Positions 24,772 to 33,580 of a DNA stretch of 64,000 nucleotides are shown here, piece by piece. Within the stretch, counting starts at the first letter, position 1, and every line of letters begins with the position of its first letter. The position numbers and the translations under genes were made by a program. The notes beneath the pieces were generated by a model, which worked only from the letters and a program-made list of their open reading frames with translations, searched no databases and was not told the DNA's origin. The DNA is taken from assembly GCA_023548195.1 (NCBI GenBank), contig JAJHZJ010000014.1:14298718-14362717 (forward strand), read 5' to 3'. The DNA comes from Bettongia penicillata ogilbyi (lineage: Eukaryota; Chordata; Mammalia; Diprotodontia; Potoroidae).

Positions 24772-25871
24772 GTGAGTAGACGCCTCTTCTTCCTTTTTTT
24801 TACTCCCCCCTCCCCAATTAACTTATGCCCCGGCTTCTTCATTTCTCCCTATTCTCCCTTTCTTTAGTGTAACCGTATCCGTCTTTGATATGCGGTGCTA
24901 TGGTCCTTAATTTCTTCTCCACAGCCTTTCCCTCCGCAGATCCAAATGTAACTTAAGTTGTCTTCACATCTGGTGTATTTCTAAGAAAGGAAGCGCAAGT
25001 GGGGAAGGGAAATGGGGTTGGGGTGGGGTGGGGGCCGGGAAAACCAAGCAGTTAGCCTTCTATTTCCCCTCCTTGGTTTTCCCCCTTTTTGTAGAAAGCC
25101 CATCATTTCTGTTTATGTTCAGTCGTTTGTCAAAGCAGTTTGAGCGGGCGGGGGAGGAGCCCTGGGCTCAGTCCTCGCAGAGTTTATCGGGAAGCAATTA
25201 AGCGCTTTTAGCTGGTCTCTTAAAAACACTTAAGCCTCAAAATAAACAAGACGAGGCACCCAGCCTGCTCCGGAGCTGCTTTCTCTGTTGTTGGGACTCT
25301 GTTGCCGCATCCTTTGATTCCACCCCTCACCCTCCGAGCCTACCACTCCCCTCCAAGCCAGACTTAATCAGCGGGATGTTCTGCTGCCCCGGGCGGGGGA
25401 GGGTGGGGGGTGGGGGAGAGGAAGGGGGCGCGGAGGAAGAGAGAAGAGGGAAGGAGAGGGTCAGAGGAGAAAGGGGGGCCGATGGCATTTCAGACACCCC
25501 CCCCTTTAATCCCCTTCCATGTTAACTGTTTATCTTTGGGCAAGCCAAGTTGAGATCATGGCTAAGATAGCAACGGGGACAAAAAAAGATTAACAGAATG
25601 GAGGCTATCCGATTTGGGGTTATTTGACTGTAAACAAGTCAGAACAAGTAATTACAGGGCAATTCCTGCGTTCAGACCATGCATGGCTGCAGCTGATCCG
25701 GAGTAGGGGGAAGGCGAGATGCAGACTTGATCTCTGGACTGGTTATTAATCTTGGCCGCCATTTACGGACATATATGTATACACAAGTGCACATATTTTC
25801 ATCTTTATTTATTTTATTAATTTAACCCTCCACCCCTTACCCCTCCCTAGAGACACCATGATTCCTGGTAA
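24739..25871 (+). other. Upstream ORF spliced across the leader intron and overlapping the BMP4 start
   Basis: In the spliced leader the first AUG (24,739-24,741) has A at -3 and G at +4, a strong Kozak context. It opens a 17-codon frame: 11 codons in the leader exon (24,739-24,771) and 6 in the next exon, ending at TAA 25,869-25,871. The predicted peptide is MDCFYMPCFLSRHHDSW. A second in-frame AUG lies at 24,754. The frame differs from BMP4 and its stop lies just past the BMP4 AUG (25,858), so initiation here should block simple downstream scanning. From memory the human leader has the same frame with one residue changed. Translation is not shown by the sequence alone. Confidence 0.6.
24772..25850 (+). 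promoter_or_regulatory. BMP4: BMP4 leader intron with candidate regulatory motif clusters
   Basis: Intron with GTGAGT donor and a pyrimidine-rich CCCTCCCTAG acceptor. It has no transposons. Two blocks look preserved. Block 25,110-25,260 contains CAATTAAG, CACTTAAG and a TAAACAAG forkhead-type site. Block 25,540-25,770 contains TGTAAACA at 25,629-25,636 and a palindromic GTAATTAC homeodomain-type site at 25,648-25,655. A G-rich stretch lies at 25,390-25,480. The regulatory role is inferred. Confidence 0.45.
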
Positions 25872-26233
25872 CCGAATGCTGATGGTCGTTTTATTGTGCC
25901 AAGTCCTGCTAGGAGGCGTGAGCCATGCTAGTTTGATACCTGAGACGGGGAAGAAAAAAGTCGCCGAAATTCAGGGCCACTCGGGAGGACGCCGCCCTGG
26001 GCAGAACCATGAGCTCCTGCGGGACTTTGAGGCTACGCTGCTGCAGATGTTCGGGCTTCGGCGGCGGCCCCAGCCCAGCAAGGGCGCTGTCATCCCCGAC
26101 TACATGCGGGATCTCTACCGGCTGCAGTCTGGAGCGGAGGAGGTGGAGAAGGAGCAGATCCACAACATCAGCCTGGAGTACCCAGAGCGGCCAGCCAGCC
26201 GGGCCAACACCGTGAGGTGTTTCCATCACGAAG
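25858..26233 (+). CDS. BMP4: BMP4 coding exon 1 (signal peptide and N-terminal prodomain)
   Basis: BMP4 is a secreted TGF-beta-superfamily ligand that signals through BMP type I/II receptors and SMAD1/5/8 in patterning and organogenesis. This exon encodes residues 1-125 plus the first base of codon 126. It starts at ATG 25,858 (context CACCATGA), seven bases after the acceptor. Residues 1 to about 19-24 form a hydrophobic signal peptide ([14 protein letters not shown] core). The N-terminal prodomain follows, with [20 protein letters not shown] at 51-71 and [14 protein letters not shown] at 79-92. The donor is GTCAGT at 26,234. The acidic stretch ([10 protein letters not shown]) is two residues longer than human by recollection. 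Cys121 and an N-I-S sequon at Asn103 are unusual. Reading past the donor meets a stop at about 26,301. Confidence 0.97.
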
Positions 26234-27254
26234 GTCAGTCCCAATGCCGCATGTCTGGGGATGGAGAAAAGAAACCCGGCTCGCCCTTAAGGAGTGGATA
26301 GGAGGGAGGAGAAGGCTAGGGAAAGAGTATGTATGTGAGCATTTAAATAACTACAACTACGGCCGACTTTCCCTAGGCTTCTGCCGGTTTTCAAGTCCCG
26401 AATCAAATACTGGAATGGATTTTATTTCTCTGGAGACAGAGAGGAAGAAGGTTGAGGGCACTGAAGATGGGAAAAGAGAGGATGTCATCACTGGGAAAAG
26501 TTCTCTTACTTCCCTCTTACTTGTTTTTCCCTGCCTCCTCCTCACCTTTTCAGAGTTAGCCCTGTCAGCTTTTCAAGCTGTATTTTTTTTAAAGTATCAA
26601 CTAAATTTAATACTACAGCTGTGTATTTGTAAAGTTTGTTCAATAGGGGCCTTGTAATCCTATCTGGATGTTTCCTAGTGGATGTTTCCTTTCCAGGGTA
26701 AATCTGAGTTATTAATCCACCAGCATCATTACAGCTTTGGAATTTATTTTCCCCTCTGTAACATGATCAACAAGGCATGCTCTGTGTTTCTTAAATCGAT
26801 GTGGAAATGTTTAGCAATACTGGAAAATTGAAGCAGAGTGGTGGTTTGTGTATATTTCCTTTTACCTCTTGCTGTATCTTCCCCACTTTCTTTTTATTTA
26901 AAACCACTTGAAAAACAAATGAACCGACAAACACACTAAAGCACGGACACTAAGCCAAGATGTTTTTAAAGGAGAGTCTGATCATGTTGGACTAAGGAAC
27001 TGACACATGGAAATTATTAGAAATATAAAGGAAGATAGGAATTGCTTTCTGTTTTTGGCGCTTGGAAGTTGTTATTTTTGCTTATTTGAGAGTGGCTAGT
27101 TTAAATAGCCAAATTTATGTCCCTAAAATATGTGACTGGCAGAGTTCAGAGTTCAAACTTTTAGTTGTATCTTGATTTTTCTCTTGATTTTCCTCCCTCT
27201 CAAGAAAAAAAAAAAGTTAATGTACTTTTTTTTATTTTCCCTTTCTGTGCCTAG
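26234..27254 (+). other. BMP4: BMP4 coding intron
   Basis: A phase-1 intron of 1,021 bp. It begins GTCAGT and ends with a pyrimidine-rich TTCCCTTTCTGTGCCTAG. No transposable element is recognisable inside. Reading frames here (for example the one starting at 26,217) cross the donor and are not coding. Confidence 0.9.
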
Positions 27255-28111
27255 AACATCTGGAGAGCATCCCAGGGACCAGAGAAAACCCTGCTTTTCG
27301 TTTTCTCTTTAACCTCAGCAGCATTCCAGAGAATGAGGTGATCTCTTCTGCAGAGCTCCGCCTGTATAGGGAACAAGTTGATCAGAGCCCTGACTGGGAG
27401 CTGGGTTTCCATAGGATTAATATTTATGAAGTTATGAAGCCCCCAGCAGTGTCCATGCCAGACAGCCTCATCACTCGACTGTTAGACACCAGACTTGTCC
27501 ATCACAATGTGACTCAGTGGGAAAGTTTTGATGTAAGCCCCGCAGTCCTTCGATGGACTCAGGACAAACAGCCTAACCATGGGCTGGCTATTGAGGTGAC
27601 TCACCTCCACCAGAGACAGACCCACCAGGGCCAGCATGTCAGGATTAGCCGATCTTTACCTCAAGGGGGAGGGGATTGGGCCCAGTTCCGACCCCTCCTG
27701 GTCACTTTTGGCCATGATGGCCGGGGGCATACCCTGATCCGTCACCAAAGAGCTAAGCGAAGTCCAAAGCACCATCCACAGCGGCCCCGAAAAAAGAGCA
27801 AGAACTGCAGGCGCCATCCCCTCTACGTGGACTTCAGTGATGTGGGCTGGAATGATTGGATTGTGGCTCCCCCAGGTTACCACGCCTTCTACTGCCAGGG
27901 CGACTGCCCCTTCCCTCTCACTGACCATCTCAATTCCACCAACCATGCCATTGTTCAGACTTTGGTCAACTCGGTCAATTCTAGCATCCCTAAAGCTTGC
28001 TGTGTGCCCACAGAGCTAAGTGCAATCTCCATGTTGTACCTAGATGAATATGACAAGGTTGTACTTAAAAACTATCAGGAGATGGTGGTAGAAGGATGTG
28101 GGTGTCGCTGA
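27255..28111 (+). CDS. BMP4: BMP4 coding exon 2 (rest of prodomain and mature ligand)
   Basis: Encodes the rest of codon 126 through residue 410, stop TGA 28,109-28,111. Joined to the first coding exon it gives 1,233 nt and 410 aa, against 408 in human. The latency-associated prodomain continues to the S1 convertase site R-A-K-R at 291-294. The upstream S2 site R-I-S-R is at 255-258. The mature ligand is residues 295-410 (116 aa), with a basic heparan-sulfate-binding N-terminus and the seven cystine-knot cysteines at 310, 339, 343, 374, 375, 407 and 409. Sequons are at Asn145, Asn210, Asn352 and Asn367. The receptor-contact motif [12 protein letters not shown] is intact. Relative to recalled human BMP4, mature residues P300, P303, S307, P314, H335, Q340 and T348 differ. 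The frame is intact and the gene appears functional. Confidence 0.98.
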
Positions 28112-28380
28112 TACTTGGGCAGACCTTGGGAAGGGGAGAGGATTACACACATGCACAAACACAAACTCCCCCTTACCCTCTACCTAACCACTTACCCACA
28201 TACAGACTGTTCCCTTATAGCTGGACTTTTTTAAAAAAAGAAAAGCAACACCTAAACATTCACCTTGACCTTATTTATGACTTTACGTGCAAATGTTTTG
28301 ACCATATTGATCATATATTTTGACAAAATATATTTATAACTATGTATTAAAATAAAATGAGTCATTATTTTAAAGGTAAT
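28112..28380 (+). terminator. BMP4: BMP4 3' UTR and polyadenylation signal
   Basis: Short AT-rich 3' UTR with a canonical AATAAA at 28,351-28,356, giving an expected cleavage site about 15-25 bp later. The T-rich downstream stretch at 28,369-28,388 fits a polyadenylation region. The AATAAA is preceded by TATATTTATAACTATGTATT, which I recall as a conserved part of vertebrate BMP4 3' UTRs. Confidence 0.85.
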
Positions 28381-28569
28381 TTTTTTCAGTAAACCTGCCT
28401 CCCTCTTTTTCCTGACCCATGTTTTTGGGATAGGATTTGTATACTTTACACTAGTCATACCGAAGTAGTGAGGTAGAAGAAGGATAAAGAAAATGTTGGG
28501 TCAGGGGAGTTGGAGGAAAGGAAAATGAATTGTATATCTCTGAGAGAATAGAGAATCATTTTTATTAAT

Positions 28570-28805
28570 GAAATTAAATAATTATAACATTTATATAGTG
28601 CTTTATTTACTGTTTATAAAGCACTTTCATCACAAATTAGGAGATAGTAGTACAAAATAGTGTCCCCATTTTATAGGTGAGGAAACAGCCTTGGGAAGGT
28701 TAAGTCTGAAGTCACACAGTTCCCTGTTCAAGAACCCCTGATGGAGTTTGAACCCTGACTTTCTAACTCAAAAACCGTATTTTTTCTACCACACTATGCT
28801 CCCCA
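28570..28805 (-). repeat. MIR-type SINE, minus strand
   Basis: Contains CATTTATATAGTGCTTTAT, AAAGCACTTTCATCAC, CCCCATTTTATAGGTGAGGA and GAAGTCACACAGTTCCC in minus-strand MIR order, ending CACACTATGCTCCCC. Confidence 0.75.
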
Positions 28806-30260
28806 GTTAGAAAATTTTCTTTTTAATTTCTTTTAAAAAAGATGTAGCTTTCTTTTATATCTTTCCTCTCCTAACGAAGGAGATAAAACATCTAGGATTT
28901 TGTTTTTTCTTTATATAGCTCCTGGCTTTGTTCAGTCAGGAAATCTTTTTTACACTTTGTAAAATAGGAACATGGCCTAAGCACATTTTTTACACTTTGG
29001 TTAACATTAATACCTATAATTTCTGTTAACCTACTTAAAGGCAAAGGTCTTTTCCATGGGAGGAAAAGAACTTCCACAGGGGTGGAGGAAATACTGCTTT
29101 GAGATGGTTGGAGAGGCAAAACTGTAGGAAACTGGGAGAAGATTATTCCCAAGACAGTATTCACCTTTTAGAAGCATAATAGATTGTGAAGAAGTTACTT
29201 AACACCTGAAGATACGGTTCCTGACTCTGATTTTATGACACTACAGCATGTTTCCTATTATTCTGGATTGTGGTATTCTTAAAATTTATTTTCATTTATT
29301 AATTTTATAAGGTCATAGGCCATTTTTAGAAGAAATGGGCATCATATAGTCAAATAATTATGATGCCCCAAGTACAAAAATATTGGCAACCATCTTTTAA
29401 AAAAGATTTTAAATGGAGAGCTGTTTTAGCAATCCTCCTCACCAGATCCCTGTTTCCCTTTGGGCTCAAGTAGATCTAGGAAAAGCTGAAAGATCAAAAC
29501 TGTTGCATCCTTTTCCCTCCTCAATCCTTTCAAATCTATTGGAGCTTGTATCCCTCCAGTTTAGCTAATATAATCACAGAAAAGGATGGGTAAATAACAG
29601 AAGTAACAGATGTTAATACGTTAAGTGAAGTACAAAAACAAATCTGGGTCTTGTTAATTGCTTTACAAAGTGTAGAAAAGTTTTCCTGCCCAAACTGGAA
29701 GGAGAACTTGGCATATGCTGGAAGATTAGCTACACCCTGGTAACTTTTAAAAAAGCAAATGTTGTTAGCCCTGGAGGTGGTGAAGGTACTTGAGTCAAAA
29801 AGCAAGTTTTTTTCATGATTACTTTTGCCATGTTATCTTGCAGTAGAACTACTTGCCTAACAGAAGACATCTTTTTCAAGCAGGGAGCAAGAATCAGTGT
29901 CAGGGGCAAGAAGTAACTTCAAAATATATGACCTCTGGCAGCAAAGAAAAGAGTGATGGGTTCAAGACGAAACTAGCTTTGGTCATTGAGAGTTGCCTAA
30001 TAGGGAGGAGTGGATCCAGGGAACTCAGCAGAGGAATTTACCAAGCAGAGACATTACAAAAGTTCCTATCGCACTTAAGTTGCCTTTCAGCATGTATGTT
30101 TCTTGTGGCCATTTCTTTTTTAGTAAATTAATGTATCTTTCCTTCTGTTCTCTTCCCCTAGAGGAAGTGATTATATTAACTAAGCTGAGAGAGGGGAGGA
30201 TTCCCTTCTGCCTCCCTACTACAAGGCGATTTCCTAAAGGACAGGCAAGGGGGAAGAGAC
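28806..30260. other. Intergenic DNA downstream of BMP4
   Basis: Apparently unique, AT-rich, with no coherent ORF, RNA gene or repeat landmark. Contains a perfect 10-bp inverted repeat at 29,337-29,346/29,359-29,368. Confidence 0.5.
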
Positions 30261-30497
30261 TAAACATTTATATAGCACTACTATGTCAGACATTGTACTA
30301 CGTGCTTTACAAACATCTCATTTGATCTCACAATAACCTTTTGAAGTAAGTGCCATTATTTTACTGTTGAGGAAACAGGCAAACAGGTTAAGTGACTTGC
30401 CCAGGGTCACACAGCTAAGTATCTCAAGCCATATTTGTTCTTCCTAACTTTTCAACCCAACTTCTGCTCCATCCACTTCGCCACCTAGCTGCCAGAA
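30260..30497 (-). repeat. MIR-type SINE, minus strand
   Basis: TTACAAACATCTCATTTGAT, GTTGAGGAAACAGG, AGTGACTTGCCCAGGGTCAC and CCACCTAGCTGCC occur in minus-strand order. The family is well represented in this window. Confidence 0.8.
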
Positions 30498-30599
30498 ATA
30501 ACTATAGCAACAAATCTAGCACTAAGGCCTCTCTGGTTTGTTCATAGGGAAAACTACATTAGACCACAACAGAGCACTAGCTTAATGCCTTTGGCATTA

Positions 30600-30865
30600 T
30601 AACTGAGGCAGTTAGGGAATGTAAATGGATAGAGTGCTGGACCTGGAGCCAGGAAGACTTGACTTCTAGTGCAGTCTCAGATCAGCCTAAGTACACTTAA
30701 CCTCTTAACACTTAACACTTGTTAGCCTCAGTTTCCTCAGTTGTAAAATTGGGATAATAATAGCACATGAAGTTTCCCAGGACTGCTGTGGAGATGTGAG
30801 ACAGTATTTGTAAAATGCTTTTAGCACAGTGCCTGACATATAATAGGTGCTTAAAAATGCTTGTT
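30600..30865 (+). repeat. MIR-type SINE, plus strand
   Basis: A head with GAGTGCTGGACCTGGAGCCA, a middle with GCCTCAGTTTCCTCAGTTGT and a tail with TAAAATGCTTTTAGCACAGT and ATAATAGGTGCTTAAAAATG: a nearly full MIR. Confidence 0.85.
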
Positions 30866-31800
30866 TCCTTCTTTCCTCCATTAGGCATTTCTCCTCAACT
30901 AAGAGCTAACCCCAGGAATTAATTTCATGGGAGACAAAACTTTTCCTTTAAATATCATCAATTAACCATTTAACTCCTGGAATTTTAAACTTAATGCATT
31001 TCTTTTTTTTATCTCTAGATAGCCTAGGCTATGTTTTGGAAGAAAGAAATATCACAGTGTGTGCTTGTGTGTAAGGAGCGGAGGACTGCAATGAGGGAGG
31101 AAGTGTATAGGGGAGTATTTTTGTATGGTGATAGTACAGGGTTTTTTATGGTGTTGATTCCAAATAAGTGAATGGGCTGTGTTCACAGTAAATGTATCTT
31201 AAATCTGTGGTGCATTTATGGTATGTGTATACTCACCCATGCATGTGATCTTAAGGGGGAAAAAATGGGGAAGTTTGATTTATTTTTGTTTTAAATTATT
31301 GAAGCCTTGCAATTCTCCAAAAGGAGCTGCTTAGTTGAAACCAATAAAAATAGAAATGGAAAAGTTGCCAAAGCCTCAGCTCCCTACAGAGCGCAGGTGG
31401 AGAGAACAATCAGAGCCCCACTCCAGTACAGTATTAAGGGTCTCTCCAAAAATCCCTGTAAAGTGATTTTACCCCTTCCCTTCCCTTTAATAAGGATGGG
31501 GCTTGAATAAATCTTTTAAGGGAAGCTGAACAGTCGTTTCCAATGCCTGATTTCCAACACCTTTCTGAAATTTTCGTGTCCCTGGAAAAAGTCTAGCTTT
31601 CCCCTGTTGTGCTTTGAACTAATCTGAGAGACCAGCTATGTTTAAAGGTCAGTCATATTCGAGCCTCCCAGCTCCCCTTCTCATTCTTTACTGGCTTGTT
31701 TTCAGTGATGGATAATGTTCATTTGTTCAGCCAAATATCTGGTATGGGGAATTTACCGTGAAATTCTGTGAATACTATGTACCTAGTTAAGAAAACAGTC
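30866..31800. other. Unique intergenic DNA leading into the CpG island
   Basis: No gene or repeat recognised. Unlike the flanking DNA it carries no obvious transposon remnants and may include distal parts of the promoter at 31.8 kb. Confidence 0.45.
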
Positions 31801-31804
31801 CCCA

Positions 31805-32930
31805 CGCCGCAAACGTCAGCATAAAAGCCAAACTGCTACAGTGTTTCAACTCCTGGAAGACGGACCAGCGCGGGGCGCCGGGCAAGGGAGGCCGTGCCTT
31901 CGCAGTCCGTCCGGCACTTGCAGCCCGGGCAGGGCGGGCGGCTCGCCGAGCCTGGAGCCTTGGGCTTGAGTTCGAGTGCCTCGCCTCCTAGTCTCGCATC
32001 ACTTCCCCGATCGTTTCCTTTTTACCGACGGTAATTCAGAGAGAAACTGCGAGGATGAGGGGAGTTAGTCCGGAGAGCCCGCACCGTCGGATGTTTGTAA
32101 CAGTCAAGACCAGGGCACGTAAGCTGCCTTGTGGTCCGGTCTCCCCAGACCTTCAACTTGAAACTGCTTAAGAAGGGGGGAGGGGGAGAAAACGACCCCA
32201 CCTCGGGTCGTTGCATAATGCGCTGAGCCCCCGCCAGGTGACCCGCTGACTTTGTTTTCTGTCCCGACTGGAACTTCATGCCTTTCCTCCCCGGCCCGGC
32301 CAACGTCACACGGAGACGGACACAAAGGAGCCGCAGCCCCGGCCGACCCCCGCATCCCTGGGCCGGACCGCCTTCAGGATCTCACAGGCTCCCCTCCGCC
32401 CCTTTCCCTCCCCGCCCCGCGCCCGCCGGGTTTCCTTTTCCTGTGGCCGAGGGCCCGGGAGAGGAAGCCGGGCCGGGCCGGGGAGGCGTGGGGCCCGCGC
32501 CCAGGACCGTGACGGGCCGCCGCCGGGAGGCGCTCGAGCCACTTTGTGGAGGAGGAGCCCGGCGGGGGGCCGGGACGACGCTGGGTCGCGCGGAAGGCGA
32601 TTTACGGAAGGAAAGGACTAGGAGGTGCGAAGGTGCCGCGGCTCCAATCTCATTATTCCTGGGGCCGGTGGGAGGGGGAGGCGGGAGAGTGCAAATAGCC
32701 TGGACGTCGTCCCCGGGGGTGGCGATGGCGGAGAGGCAGGGCTGGAGGGAGTCTGCCGGGGCTCCCCGCGGGACCCCATCCTTAAAGGCACGTCCCCAGC
32801 CCGCCCTCAGTCCTGGGCTGCCGGAGCGGGGCGGGTGGGATTTGCTGTTTCAGTGGCAAGTTCCAGAGATCAGAGCTCACGCCTCTCGGTTGCAGCGATT
32901 ATGCCTCCGAACCTTTCTCCGGATCTTCTA
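31805..32930. promoter_or_regulatory. CpG island with promoter-like left edge, gene unknown
   Basis: From about 31,850 to 32,930 the DNA is strikingly G/C- and CpG-rich compared with everything else in this AT-rich window. Just upstream on the + strand are an ACGTCA half-CRE at 31,813-31,818 and an ATAAAAG TATA-like box at 31,821-31,827, placed as expected for a start near 31,850. A possible splice donor (GTAAGC) is at 32,119. A 217-codon open frame at 32,278-32,931 is Arg/Gly/Pro-rich as expected from composition and has no domain I recognise. It starts about 3.5 kb past the BMP4 polyadenylation signal. It could be a lncRNA promoter or a BMP4 regulatory element. Confidence 0.6.
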
Positions 32931-33580
32931 GGGAGCGTTGAATTAAGATCCCCAGAGCTGACCTGTGTCATCCTAGAGGTGAACTCAGTGAAAATTTACC
33001 TAATTAATGAACTTGGCTTCTACTTCGGATGCGTTTCCACCTTGAATGGTGTAAAGTGGAATGTTAAAAAGAACCAAAAGGGATTTGAATAGGAAAGGGG
33101 GCAGTCTGTGGCTTCACATTTCACATGAATACATCTTAGGAGGAGCATTACTCTGGGGTTAGTGGGCGGTGTTAATTAAACACAAAGGCAAGCATTTTCC
33201 TGTATACAAATATGAAAGCAGTTCTATAATGAAAATATGATATTTGCAAATAACTAGCATATGGACGGAGGATCCATAATAATCTCAAAACCAACTGTGA
33301 TCACTATCTGAAAAAGAAGCTGGTGTAAGGAAAATGTTGAGTTGCAGAGCTTGGCAAAACTGTGGGTCAGAGAAACTGAAAACAGCAAAAAGCTTGGAGG
33401 TATGCAAGGAAGTAAATCCAGGGAGAAAAGAAGGAAACCCCAAATCTATGACTTTTTTTGCAAGTCACTGCATAGATTATCTAAAGAAACTTCCATCTCT
33501 CTTCTTCTTCCTCCCACCATTTGTAGTGCTTGTATGAAAAAAGAATTTTATAATTATATTGCCATTTATTTAGTCATCTA
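32931..33580. other. Intergenic DNA beyond the CpG island
   Basis: Unique-looking, with CTAATTAATGA at about 33,000 (homeodomain-type core). No gene recognised. Confidence 0.4.

Noticed and set aside
26217..26657. 146-codon frame spanning the BMP4 exon 1 donor and intron
   Set aside because: It reads through a canonical conserved splice donor in a frame different from BMP4.
27656..27946. 96-codon minus-strand frame inside BMP4 coding exon 2
   Set aside because: Shadow of the strongly conserved BMP4 frame on the other strand.
32278..32931. 217-codon open frame in the CpG island
   Set aside because: Arg/Gly/Pro-rich composition expected from GC-rich DNA. No domain, conserved motif or splice support visible.
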